A DNA stretch of 64,000 nucleotides from DTYU01 sp040756575 (GTDB lineage: Bacteria > Bacillota > Desulfotomaculia > Desulfotomaculales > Ammonificaceae), in the NCBI GenBank assembly GCA_040756575.1, contig JBFLYP010000004.1:74895-138894 (forward strand). Direction: 5' to 3'. Under the pieces are notes generated by a model. The model searched no databases and was not told where the DNA came from. It was given only the letters and a program-made list of their open reading frames with translations. Shown in pieces: positions 23,436-32,078 of this stretch. Both the position numbers and the translations under genes were made by a program. Positions within the stretch are counted from its first letter, which is position 1; each line of letters starts with the position of its first letter.

Positions 23436-24290
23436 GTGAAACTCCGTTTGGGGCAGGTTGATTACCTGAACTGCCTGCCGGTTTATTACGCCATTGAGAA
23501 AAAACTTGTGCCGGTGGATATACCGCTGAAGGTTACCAAAGGGGTGCCCACCCACCTGAACCGTCTGTTTTTTGAGGGAAAGCTTGACGTCACTCCTCTT
23601 TCTTCAATAGAATACACCAGGCATCCCGAAGAGCATTTCATACTGCCGAACATTTCAATAAGTTCCGACGGCTGCGTCGGGAGCGTCCTTCTTTTCAGCC
23701 GCGTACCGGTGACCGAACTTGACGGTTGCAGGGTTGCGGTAACGGCCTCATCTGCTACCTCGGTCGTGCTGCTGCGCATCCTTTTTGAGCACTATTACAA
23801 TGTAAATGCAACATTTCTTACGCGGCAGTCGAATTTAGATGCGATGCTAACGGAGGCTGAGGCGGTGCTCCTCATAGGGGATGAGGCGTTGCGGGCGGCG
23901 CAGCGAATAAAGGAAAGGGCAATACCGTTGAAGATAACCGACCTCGGTGAGGTGTGGAAGGAATTTACAGGAGAGAAAATGATATGCGCCCTGTGGGTGG
24001 CGCGGGGCGATTTTGTCCGTAAACATCCGGAAGAAACGAGCGTCTTGGCGAGTATCCTTCTTAATGCCAAGGAGGTAGGAATGGGGCGGGTAGATGAACT
24101 TGTGCGTGTTGCCCGGCGGACCTCGAAATTGCCCGAACCGGTGTTGCGGGAGTATTTCGGGCTGATAAAATACGGCTTCGACGAGAGCTACCGCCGGGCG
24201 CTGTTGCTCTTTTATGATTATGCGTATAAGTCGGGGTTGATAGAGGAAAGGGTAAACTCGCTGAATGTCTGGGGGGAGCATGTTGGATAA
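23436..24290 (+). CDS. mqnA: Chorismate dehydratase
   Basis: 284 residues from GTG 23436, directly after the mqnE stop. MKLRLGQVDYLNCLPVYYAI and FEGKLDVTPLSSIEYTRHPE are characteristic of the MqnA/MqnD periplasmic-binding-like fold, and DALITADE-like VLLIGDEALRA occurs later. It converts chorismate to 3-enolpyruvylbenzoate, the first step of the futalosine route. The 3' end overlaps mqnC by 11 bp. Confidence 0.93.
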   Translation: MKLRLGQVDYLNCLPVYYAIEKKLVPVDIPLKVTKGVPTHLNRLFFEGKLDVTPLSSIEYTRHPEEHFILPNISISSDGCVGSVLLFSRVPVTELDGCRVAVTASSATSVVLLRILFEHYYNVNATFLTRQSNLDAMLTEAEAVLLIGDEALRAAQRIKERAIPLKITDLGEVWKEFTGEKMICALWVARGDFVRKHPEETSVLASILLNAKEVGMGRVDELVRVARRTSKLPEPVLREYFGLIKYGFDESYRRALLLFYDYAYKSGLIEERVNSLNVWGEHVG

Positions 24291-25359
24291 TGTACGCGTC
24301 CTTCTTGACAAAGTGGTGAGCGGTGAGCGTCTTACTGAAGAGGAAGGTGTGATGCTTTACCGTAGGTGTGACCTCTTAAGCTTGGGGAGGGCCGCCGGTC
24401 TCATTCGGCGCAGACTGCACCCGGAAGGAATGGTCACCTTCGTGGTGGACCGTAACATCAATTATACCAACGTATGCAAGTCGGCGTGTCGATTCTGTGC
24501 CTTTTACCGGCACGAGAACGACCCCGACGCGTATGTCCTCAGTCACGGCGAAATAATGGACAAAATCGGTGAGCTCGTAGCCTTAGGGGGAACGCAGGTC
24601 CTTATCCAGGGGGGGTTGCACCCGGGGTTGAAGCTTGATTACTTCACCGATCTTTTTCGCAAAATTAAGGAACGGTTTCAGGGAGTGCACATCCATTCAC
24701 TCTCTCCACCCGAGATAGTGCACCTGGCTAAAACTGAATGCCTATCTGTGAGGGATGTTTTGGTGCGTCTCAAAGAGGCGGGTCTGGATTCGCTTCCCGG
24801 AGGAGGAGCGGAGATACTTGTTAACAGGGTAAGACAGGTTATCAGCCCGCGAAAAATAACCTGGCAGGAGTGGGTGGCGGTAATGGTCACCGCATTTGAG
24901 CTGGGTATGTTCGGCACCGCAACCATGATGTTCGGATCGGTTGACAGTCCTGAAGACCGGGTTAAACACATGGTTCGCGTGCGAGAGGTACAGGATCAAA
25001 CAAGAGGATTTACCGCTTTCATCCCGTGGGCCTACCAGCCGGGAAACAATGAACTCGGGGGAAAGCCGGTCGCTGCTGTTGAATACCTGCGGGTTTTGGC
25101 ATTGTCGAGAATAATTTTAGATAACGTCCGGAATATTCAGGCCTCATGGGTAACCCAGGGCGCCAAAATAGGGCAGATTGCCTTGGCCTTCGGGGCAAAC
25201 GATTTCGGCGGCACCATGCTGGAGGAGAACGTTGTACGGGCGGCCGGGGCCAGCTACAGGGTTGAACAGGACGAAATCCTCAGGGTAATCCGCGACGCGG
25301 GTTTTGTACCGGCGCAGCGTACCACGGATTACCGGATTATTCGTGTGTTTCCCCACTGA
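24280..25359 (+). CDS. mqnC: Cyclic dehypoxanthinyl futalosine synthase (radical SAM)
   Basis: 359 residues from ATG 24280, with GGGGGGAG just before it. Motif CKSACRFCAFYR binds the radical SAM cluster; VLIQGGLHPGLKLDYFTDLF, HIHSLSPPEI and FTAFIPWAYQPGNNEL are MqnC-specific patterns. It cyclises dehypoxanthine futalosine. MqnE and MqnC bracket mqnA in one operon. mqnB and mqnD are not in the window. Confidence 0.93.
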   Translation: MLDNVRVLLDKVVSGERLTEEEGVMLYRRCDLLSLGRAAGLIRRRLHPEGMVTFVVDRNINYTNVCKSACRFCAFYRHENDPDAYVLSHGEIMDKIGELVALGGTQVLIQGGLHPGLKLDYFTDLFRKIKERFQGVHIHSLSPPEIVHLAKTECLSVRDVLVRLKEAGLDSLPGGGAEILVNRVRQVISPRKITWQEWVAVMVTAFELGMFGTATMMFGSVDSPEDRVKHMVRVREVQDQTRGFTAFIPWAYQPGNNELGGKPVAAVEYLRVLALSRIILDNVRNIQASWVTQGAKIGQIALAFGANDFGGTMLEENVVRAAGASYRVEQDEILRVIRDAGFVPAQRTTDYRIIRVFPH

Positions 25360-25463
25360 CGGCGGTTCGGAGTAAATAGGCAGCGAACCAAAACCCGCGT
25401 AAAGACCCCAATCACCTTTCCCCTGCGCGCCGGATTTTGCAACCTCGAAAAGCGGGTGAAGAA

Positions 25464-26891
25464 ATGCCACCAGAAGACAGGAACACGGTTCTGCGTCAGC
25501 TCCCGGCGGTGGACGAAGCACTCCACTGGCCGGAAATCGATAGGCTTTTGACGGTTTATCCGAGGGGTGTAGTTGTTGAGGCCGTGCGCAAGGTATTGGC
25601 GGATGCGCGGGATGCCCTGTTGAAGGGCGAGACGCCGGATACCGGGCGCGGATCACTGATCCGCCGTATTAATAACGCTTGCCGCCCGAAGCTTCGCCGG
25701 GTGATCAACGCCACCGGCGTAGTGCTTCACACCAACTTAGGACGGGCCGTCCTGGGCGAAAGGGCGCTAAAGGCGGTTATTGAGGCCGCAGCAGGATACA
25801 GCAATTTGGAGTTTGACCTGGCGAGCGGAAAGCGTGGTGAACGGTACTCGTTGGTAGAAGAGCTGCTCTGCCGCCTGACCGGAGCCGAGGCTGCGCTTGT
25901 GGTTAACAATAACGCTGCCGCTGTACTCCTTGCATTAGGTACTCTTGCGGCAGGACGGGAAGTGATTGTCTCCCGTGGGCAGTTGGTGGAGATAGGAGGT
26001 TCGTTCAGGATTCCGGATGTCATGAGGCAGAGCGGGGCGGTGCTGGTTGAGGTAGGAACCACCAATAAGACGCACCTTGAAGACTATGCAAGAGCCGTAA
26101 ACGAGCGAACTGCCCTCTTACTGCACGTTCACATGTCGAACTACCGGATAATCGGCTTCACCCACGAGGTGCAGGTAGCGGAACTGGCGGCCCTCGGACG
26201 GGAGCGTAAATTGCCCGTGATGTCAGACCTGGGGAGCGGGTTTCTGGTTGAGCTGGGCCGGTTTGGATTGCCTTACGAACCTACGGTGCAGGAGACAGTT
26301 GCCGCCGGGGCTGATATTGTTACGTTCAGCGGCGACAAACTTTTAGGCGGTCCACAGGCAGGCATAATCCTCGGGCGGTGTAGTTATATTGAACAGATGA
26401 AGAAAAACCCGCTCACGCGGGCTGTGCGTATAGACAAAATGACTCTTGCGGCACTGGAAGGCACTCTTCGTGAGTACCTTGATCCGGAAGCGGCCTTAAA
26501 GAGTATCCCAACGCTGCGTATGTTGACAAGGCCGCTTGAAGAGATCCGCGCGGCGGCTGAGAAACTTGCAGCGGAGCTTGCGGAGGTGCTTGGTTCCGGT
26601 GCGACGGTGTGGACTGAGGATGGAGTTTCCCAGGTAGGCGGCGGAGCGATGCCGACAGCGGCACCTGCGACGGCCCTCGTATGTTTCAGGTTTGACGGGT
26701 TGAGCGAGGCTGACCTGATCCGGCGATTACGCCGCGCCGATCCACCTGTGATCGCCCGGGCGGAAAGGGATGCAGTGGTTATGGACCTCAGGACAGTCGA
26801 CCAGCTTGATGTGCCTGTTCTCATCAGGGCTGTTGAAGATGTAATCCGGGGAGTCCCCCATGCCGCTATCAAGCGGCACCACGAAATCTGA
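25464..26891 (+). CDS. selA: L-seryl-tRNA(Sec) selenium transferase
   Basis: 475 residues from ATG 25464; an upstream in-frame extension (25437) is not conserved-looking. It is a PLP enzyme with RVINATGVVLHTNLGRA, the RGERYSLVEELLC region, the PLP-binding Lys in FSGDKLLGGPQAG and SDLGSGFLVEL. It converts Ser-tRNA(Sec) to Sec-tRNA(Sec) using selenophosphate. selB follows after 300 bp. selC and selD were not found here. Confidence 0.96.
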   Translation: MPPEDRNTVLRQLPAVDEALHWPEIDRLLTVYPRGVVVEAVRKVLADARDALLKGETPDTGRGSLIRRINNACRPKLRRVINATGVVLHTNLGRAVLGERALKAVIEAAAGYSNLEFDLASGKRGERYSLVEELLCRLTGAEAALVVNNNAAAVLLALGTLAAGREVIVSRGQLVEIGGSFRIPDVMRQSGAVLVEVGTTNKTHLEDYARAVNERTALLLHVHMSNYRIIGFTHEVQVAELAALGRERKLPVMSDLGSGFLVELGRFGLPYEPTVQETVAAGADIVTFSGDKLLGGPQAGIILGRCSYIEQMKKNPLTRAVRIDKMTLAALEGTLREYLDPEAALKSIPTLRMLTRPLEEIRAAAEKLAAELAEVLGSGATVWTEDGVSQVGGGAMPTAAPATALVCFRFDGLSEADLIRRLRRADPPVIARAERDAVVMDLRTVDQLDVPVLIRAVEDVIRGVPHAAIKRHHEI

Positions 26892-27193
26892 AAATGGGGC
26901 GAATAGACCTGTAAGCTGGTTACTTAGATGCGGAAGATTAACATAAACGGAACGCGGCGAGGAGCGAGCAGTACAAGGAAGGCGCAGCCGGACGGGCCTG
27001 ATTGGGAAGTGAGAAGTGGGAAGTGGGAAGTGCAAGCTATGAAGAAATTCGCGCAGCAAATTTCTCCCTTAAGAAATCTCACCTCTAACCTCCCATATCC
27101 CACCTCTTAAATGCTGGGCGAGCCTGACGCAGTAATGCGAAGCTCATCGCCGCGCCCCACGGAAGAAGAACGCATTTTCAGAGGTGGATAGGG
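26892..27193. other. selA-selB spacer with GAAGTGG-type low-complexity repeats
   Basis: No gene. A purine-rich run at 27004-27032 repeats GGGAAGTG/AGAAGTG units, and 27078-27108 has the roughly complementary CACCTCTAACCTCC-type run, so the two could pair. The same CTCTAACCTCCAACCTC words occur inside the DUF1156 gene at 45144-45178. This may be a small mobile or slippage-prone repeat. No tRNA-Sec is visible. Confidence 0.5.
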
Positions 27194-29101
27194 GTGAAAT
27201 ACGTCACCATAGGCACCGCAGGACACGTAGACCACGGTAAAACCGCGCTGATCAGGGCATTAACGGGCATTGATACCGACCGCCTGAAGGAAGAGAAAGA
27301 ACGCGGCATCTCGATCGAGCTCGGTTTCGCTTACCTTGACCTTCCGAGCGGGACAAGGGCGGGGATCATCGATGTACCCGGACACGAGCGCTTTATAAAA
27401 AACATGCTTGCCGGTGTTGGCGGCATCGATATCGTTCTACTTGTGGTTGCGGCGGATGAGGGTATCATGCCGCAGACAAAGGAGCATATGGACATCGTTC
27501 AGATTTTAGGGATCAACCGCGGGGTTGTAGCCCTGACCAAGACCGACCTGGTAGATGAAGAATGGTTGCATCTCGTTCTGGATGAGGTGCGCGGGTATAT
27601 TGCGACTACTTCGCTTGCCGGCGCTCCTATTGTCCCGGTTTCCGCTGTTTCCGGCGGCGGCCTTCAAGAGCTTGTGAAGGTTATCGACGAAATGTTACAG
27701 GTCACGCAGGAAAAACCATCCGTGGGTCCGGTGCGCCTTCCTGTGGACCGAGTGTTTACCATTTCGGGTTTCGGTACGGTAGTTACCGGAACGTTAGTGT
27801 CAGGGACGGTAAAGGAAGGCGACACCCTCGAGGTTCTGCCGCAGGGTGTTTCAGCGCGGGTCCGCTCCCTTCAGGTTCACGGAAAAAAGACCCAGATGGC
27901 CCGCGCCGGCCAGCGTGTGGCAGTAAATCTTGCCGGTGTTGAAAAACAGGCGGTACGACGCGGAAACGTACTGGCTGTACCTAACACCTTTACCCCCTCA
28001 GCCCTGTTGGATGTCAGGGTGTTTCTCCTGCCGGCGGCCAAGCCTTTGAAGAACCGCGGCCGGATCCGCTTACACATAGGGACTGCGGAGATCATGGGTC
28101 GCGCTGTACTTCTCGACCGGGATGAACTTGAACCCGGAGCCTCCGGTTACGCACAACTGATAATGGAAGAGCCGGTCGTTGCAGGAAGGAACGACCGCTT
28201 TGTGTTACGCTCAGTGTCTCCCGTTACTACTATAGGAGGCGGGGTGGTTCTGGACCCTGTAGCCCGGCGGCACAGGCGGTTCAAGGAAGACGTGCTGAGC
28301 TTTCTTAACACGCTGGAAGCCGGAACCCCGCAAGAAAAGGTGGGCGGGTACCTCAATACTTCGAAAGTCCCGGTGGAGATCGGCGAGATAGCAGGCGCTG
28401 TTCACCTTGACCCGGGAACCGTTGCAGGCGCTGTGGAGGAGCTTTCCTCTGCCGGTAAGGTGCGGGTATTGATTACCGAAAATCAGACTTTTGTTTTTGA
28501 TGCAGCTCGTTACGAAGAGTTAAAACAACGGGTTCAGGGACTGGTGCAGGCATATCATAGACAGTTTCCCTTGCGGGAGGGATATCCCAAGGAAGAACTT
28601 CGCTCGCGGCTGGTTTCCGGTGTGAGCAACCGGGTTTTTCAGTCGCTTTTGCAGGCTATGGCTGACGACGGGGCGATAGGGCTGCAATCACAAGCGGTTA
28701 CAGCGCCGGGTCACGGCGGCAGGCTTCCGGAAAAAGTAGTGCGAGTGCTGGACAAACTTGCAGAGGTATACCATAAAGCCGGGTTCCAACCGCCAAACCT
28801 GCCGGACGCGGCGTCCAGACTTGGTTTGAACCCTGAAGAGGCTGCGGAGTTTTTTGCATACCTCCTGCGTACTAATGTGCTGGTAAAGGTGGGTGAAGAG
28901 GTTTACTTCCACCGCGAGGCTTTGGCGAAAGCTCGGGAAATAATTGTCGGTGCGCTCAAAGACCGGGGAGAACTTTCGCCGGCCGAGATACGCGATCTCT
29001 TAAACACATCACGCAAGTACACCCTGCCGCTTCTCGAATACTTTGACCAAAAGCGCGTCACTAAAAGGGTGGGGGATAAGCGGGTACTGGCCCAAAAATA
29101 G
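27194..29101 (+). CDS. selB: Selenocysteine-specific elongation factor
   Basis: 635 residues from GTG 27194. The EF-Tu-like GTPase has GTAGHVDHGKTALIRAL, DVPGHERFIKNML and TKTD in its G motifs, plus two beta-barrel domains. From about residue 380 a C-terminal chain of winged-helix domains binds the SECIS hairpin in selenoprotein mRNA. It delivers Sec-tRNA to UGA codons. Together with selA it shows that the organism makes selenoproteins, commonly formate dehydrogenase or hydrogenases in such anaerobes. Confidence 0.96.
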   Translation: MKYVTIGTAGHVDHGKTALIRALTGIDTDRLKEEKERGISIELGFAYLDLPSGTRAGIIDVPGHERFIKNMLAGVGGIDIVLLVVAADEGIMPQTKEHMDIVQILGINRGVVALTKTDLVDEEWLHLVLDEVRGYIATTSLAGAPIVPVSAVSGGGLQELVKVIDEMLQVTQEKPSVGPVRLPVDRVFTISGFGTVVTGTLVSGTVKEGDTLEVLPQGVSARVRSLQVHGKKTQMARAGQRVAVNLAGVEKQAVRRGNVLAVPNTFTPSALLDVRVFLLPAAKPLKNRGRIRLHIGTAEIMGRAVLLDRDELEPGASGYAQLIMEEPVVAGRNDRFVLRSVSPVTTIGGGVVLDPVARRHRRFKEDVLSFLNTLEAGTPQEKVGGYLNTSKVPVEIGEIAGAVHLDPGTVAGAVEELSSAGKVRVLITENQTFVFDAARYEELKQRVQGLVQAYHRQFPLREGYPKEELRSRLVSGVSNRVFQSLLQAMADDGAIGLQSQAVTAPGHGGRLPEKVVRVLDKLAEVYHKAGFQPPNLPDAASRLGLNPEEAAEFFAYLLRTNVLVKVGEEVYFHREALAKAREIIVGALKDRGELSPAEIRDLLNTSRKYTLPLLEYFDQKRVTKRVGDKRVLAQK

Positions 29102-29244
29102 GCGGGGGCCGGGTCGCTTTTTTAAACAGCCTGTCAGGCTTTTTATGTTACTGTCACAGCGAGGTCTGCTGCATTTTCACGGAAAGGCAGCCTGCCCCTG
29201 TCAGTCGAAAAGGGTGATCCCAAATTTTCCGGGCGGGTGAGAAG

Positions 29245-29622
29245 ATGCTCAAGACGTTTACTGTTAGAGCCGGTGAAGGAAGGTATACGGTGGAAGTGCT
29301 GGCCACGCTGACGGGTGAAGGGCTGATAGTACAGGTTCTCGGTGGAGAAAAGCCCCACGTTGGGGCGGTCGCCTTGTCACTGCCGCGGCCCAGCTTGTCA
29401 GAACCCGGTAAACTGAAGGCGAGTACAACGGTTGTCCCGCTCTACGGTCACCGCGACGATGAGATCGCGCGGCCGGTTGCCGAACAATTAGCCATCGCCT
29501 TGGGACAGCCGGTGGTTGTTGTTGCGGGAGTGCACGTGGACGCGGCGACACCAAGGGAAGTGGAGCTTCTGCTGTCCAACAGCCACGAGGCGGTAAAAAG
29601 ACTGCTTAAGTTAATGAATTAA
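29245..29622 (+). CDS. LpdD-like protein, candidate prenyl-FMN chaperone for UbiD enzymes
   Basis: 125 residues. The core EKPHVGAVALSLPRPSL, then VVPLYGHRDDEIARPVAEQL, VVVVAGVHVDAATPREVE and a final short helix fit the LpdD family (gallate decarboxylase subunit D), small proteins linked to maturation of prenylated-FMN-dependent decarboxylases. A UbiD decarboxylase lies 8 kb upstream. That it serves that enzyme is inference; the family assignment itself is from pattern memory and should be checked. Confidence 0.6.
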   Translation: MLKTFTVRAGEGRYTVEVLATLTGEGLIVQVLGGEKPHVGAVALSLPRPSLSEPGKLKASTTVVPLYGHRDDEIARPVAEQLAIALGQPVVVVAGVHVDAATPREVELLLSNSHEAVKRLLKLMN

Positions 29623-29734
29623 AAAACGTAACACCACGGCTTCTTTGCCCCCAGGCGATTATTGCAAGGTTCTGGGGGCATACTATTATTGCTGTCGGTG
29701 CAGCCAATTATATATTGCGAAGGAGGTAAGAACC

Positions 29735-30106
29735 GTGACGGAGCATACAGATTTTGAAGTCCGAAGAGAGCGCTTTGGGGAGATGTACGCGGCAAACCTG
29801 CCCGGTGGAGTGGTGGTTGACCCTGTCCCGGTTACGGCTGGTGACGAAATTACCATTTTCTATAACGGAGAATTAGCGCAAGCGGCGGATCAGATTTACC
29901 TGCACCTCGGTTATGGGCCGACTCATAACTGGCACCGGGTTCAGGATCTAAAAATGTCCCGCACCGGATTGGGTTGGATAAAAACCATTGAGGTACCTTT
30001 CGACGAGGAACGGCTGAACTTCTGTTTCCACTGTAATAGGGGCAGATGGGACTCTAACAACGGCCTGAACTGGAGCTATATTATCCACGCCGGGAGAATC
30101 ATCTAA
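29735..30106 (+). CDS. Carbohydrate-binding module protein (CBM25/53 type)
   Basis: 123 residues from GTG 29735, nine bases after AAGGAGG. It is a single beta-sandwich domain: VTAGDEITIFYNGELA, IYLHLGYGPTHNWHRVQDL, FDEERLNFCFHCNRGRWDSN and NGLNWSY. The WD(N/S)N-x-G-x-NW ending is typical of starch-binding modules. There is no signal peptide, so it probably acts in the cytoplasm on alpha-glucan. It heads a block with a CBS protein, a glycogen-synthase-like enzyme and a sugar-nucleotide enzyme, which supports a role in storage glucan. Confidence 0.78.
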   Translation: MTEHTDFEVRRERFGEMYAANLPGGVVVDPVPVTAGDEITIFYNGELAQAADQIYLHLGYGPTHNWHRVQDLKMSRTGLGWIKTIEVPFDEERLNFCFHCNRGRWDSNNGLNWSYIIHAGRII

Positions 30107-30198
30107 AGCGCCCGGACGGAGTGACGGTCCTGCCACGGCACCCGGGTCAAATTAGGGAAAACTGCAAACCTGGCCATTTTGACGCCCTACTAAATACG

Positions 30199-30226
30199 AG
30201 CCGGCTGCCGGGCAGGGCTTTTTTTA
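30199..30226 (+). terminator. Terminator after the carbohydrate-binding protein
   Basis: AGCC (30199-30202) with GGCT (30216-30219), inner CTG/CAG pairs, then eight T. Confidence 0.6.
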
Positions 30227-30241
30227 TTTTTTGGGGACCTG

Positions 30242-30814
30242 GTGTTAACCAGATTCTGTAAAAGGTCGGATCGACCAATTGTAGGATTGCGTTTGTTGCT
30301 TCAGGGGATAATAAACTGCAAACGGGAGTTGGGAGTTGGAATAATCAGGGCATGCGACCTGATGAACCGGGAGGTTATTACAGTTTCCCCCGATGCATAT
30401 GCTTGTGAGGTGGCGGATATTGTAACGCGTAAACGGATCCACCTCGTTCCGGTAGTGAGTGCCGAAAACAAGCTGGTCGGGGTCGTTACCGAACGGGACC
30501 TGCTGCGGGGTTTTGTGTCCCCGAGCGTCCGCTTTTTAGACATCACGGTTTACCTGGAACAACCGCACAGTCTTGAGGTTATGCGGGAACGAGCCTCGGG
30601 GATAAAGGTTTCTAATATAATGACCTCCCGTGTGGAATCGGTGGCTGAAGATACCTCTCTCGGAAAGGTTATCGCCCTGGTCCTGGAAAAAAACCTGCAT
30701 CAGATCCCCGTGGTAAGAGAGGAGGAGGTGGTGGGGCTCGTAAGCCGCTCGGACATTATCCGCACCATTTATTCAAAGATCTGTCCGATCAAAAGGGCCG
30801 GAGGAGGAGAATAA
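30242..30814 (+). CDS. CBS-domain pair protein
   Basis: Up to 190 residues; homology begins near residue 30, so the start is probably TTG 30329 (then GVGIIRACDLMNREVI). Two CBS domains: DLMNREVITVSPDAYACEVA with HLVPVVSAENKLVGVVTERD, and NIMTSRVESVAEDTSLGKVI with HQIPVVREEEVVGLVSRSD. Such pairs bind adenosyl ligands and act as energy sensors. It ends one base before the glycogen-synthase-like gene (TAAATG), so they are co-transcribed. It may tune glucan synthesis to energy charge; that is inference. Confidence 0.85.
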   Translation: MLTRFCKRSDRPIVGLRLLLQGIINCKRELGVGIIRACDLMNREVITVSPDAYACEVADIVTRKRIHLVPVVSAENKLVGVVTERDLLRGFVSPSVRFLDITVYLEQPHSLEVMRERASGIKVSNIMTSRVESVAEDTSLGKVIALVLEKNLHQIPVVREEEVVGLVSRSDIIRTIYSKICPIKRAGGGE

Positions 30815-32059
30815 ATGCGGGTGTTGATGCTGTCCTGGGAGTATCCGCCAAGAATCGTTGGTGGTTTGGCCCAACACGTTTATGATTTGACCGCAGCACT
30901 GGTTCGCCGGGGTGTGGAGGTTCTCGTTTTAACGTGCGGCGTTCCGGGAGCGCCGGAAGCCGAAGAGATGAACGGTGCCTACGTTTACAGGGTTCATCCT
31001 TATCCGACCGGTACGCCGGATTTTACCTCCTGGGTTATGCAGTTGAATGTGGCGCTGTTGGAACGGGCTATCCCGGTTTTGCAGCGGGTACGCGATGTTG
31101 ACGTGATCCATGCACACGACTGGTTGGTTGCCTGGGCGGCCAGGGCGCTCAAGCACGGGCTTAGAACGCCGCTGGTGGCCACCATCCATGCCACGGAATT
31201 CGGCCGGAACAACGGACTGCACAACGATACCCAGCGCTTTATCAGCGGGATTGAATGGTGGCTCTGTTACGAAGCGTGGCGGGTCATAGTGTGCAGCCGC
31301 TATATGGAAAACGAACTGAAGTATATCTTTCAACTCCCCCAAGATAAATTGGCCGTTCTGAAGAACGGTGTCGACCCGAAAAACTATCTTCCTCACGAAA
31401 GCTGTATCGAGCGAAACTGGTTTGCCGCGGACGACGAAAAAATCGTTTTCTGCATCGGACGACTGGTGAGGGAGAAGGGAATTCAGGTGCTGCTATCTGC
31501 GGTACCCGCGATCCTGGCGAGACACCCGAAGACCAAGTTCATCATAGCCGGTAAGGGGCCTTACGAACACGAACTGCGCCGCTATGCCGAGCAGTTGGGG
31601 ATAGCGCACAGAGTCTACTTTACGGGCTATGTCGATAACGCTACGCGAAACGCACTGTACCATTGGGCGGCTGTCGCGGTCTTTCCCAGCCTCTACGAGC
31701 CTTTTGGCATTGTAGCACTGGAGGCTATGGCCGCAAAGGTTCCGGTGGTGGTGACCGATGTAGGCGGGTTAAGTGAGATTGTTCAGGACGGCGTCGACGG
31801 CTTAAAATGCCCGCCCGATAACCCGGGGGCGCTCGCGGATAAAATCAGCCGGGTACTGTATAATCCCGGTTTGGCACAGGCCCTCCGGGAGCGGGCTTAC
31901 CGAAAGGTCTTACAGGAATGCAATTGGGACGATATCGCAAGACAAACACGAGCGCTCTACGAGGAGGTCTGCCAACAGCGGCGGCGGCTGGATTGGCGGA
32001 GTCCGTGCGAGGTCAGGCCACGCCTGGCCGGCAAAGTCTACCAGTTGTTCGGGCGCTAA
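30815..32059 (+). CDS. Glycogen-synthase-like GT4 glycosyltransferase
   Basis: 414 residues. MLSWEYPPRIVGGLAQHVYDL is the donor-side GGLxxHV motif of glycogen synthases, followed by HAHDWLVAWAARALK and ATIHATEFGR. The C-terminal half has FCIGRLVREKGIQVLLSA, KFIIAGKGPYE and PSLYEPFGIVALEAMA. This matches archaeal/clostridial GT4 starch or glycogen synthases that use ADP- or UDP-glucose. Neighbours (CBM protein upstream, nucleotidyltransferase downstream) support alpha-glucan synthesis. Confidence 0.85.
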   Translation: MRVLMLSWEYPPRIVGGLAQHVYDLTAALVRRGVEVLVLTCGVPGAPEAEEMNGAYVYRVHPYPTGTPDFTSWVMQLNVALLERAIPVLQRVRDVDVIHAHDWLVAWAARALKHGLRTPLVATIHATEFGRNNGLHNDTQRFISGIEWWLCYEAWRVIVCSRYMENELKYIFQLPQDKLAVLKNGVDPKNYLPHESCIERNWFAADDEKIVFCIGRLVREKGIQVLLSAVPAILARHPKTKFIIAGKGPYEHELRRYAEQLGIAHRVYFTGYVDNATRNALYHWAAVAVFPSLYEPFGIVALEAMAAKVPVVVTDVGGLSEIVQDGVDGLKCPPDNPGALADKISRVLYNPGLAQALRERAYRKVLQECNWDDIARQTRALYEEVCQQRRRLDWRSPCEVRPRLAGKVYQLFGR

Positions 32060-32078
32060 ACATCTAAGGGGGGATAGT

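Noticed and set aside
26892..29244. Search for selC (tRNA-Sec) or a selenoprotein gene next to selA/selB
   Set aside because: No long-variable-arm tRNA with a TCA anticodon was seen, and no in-frame TGA in a recognisable selenoprotein.
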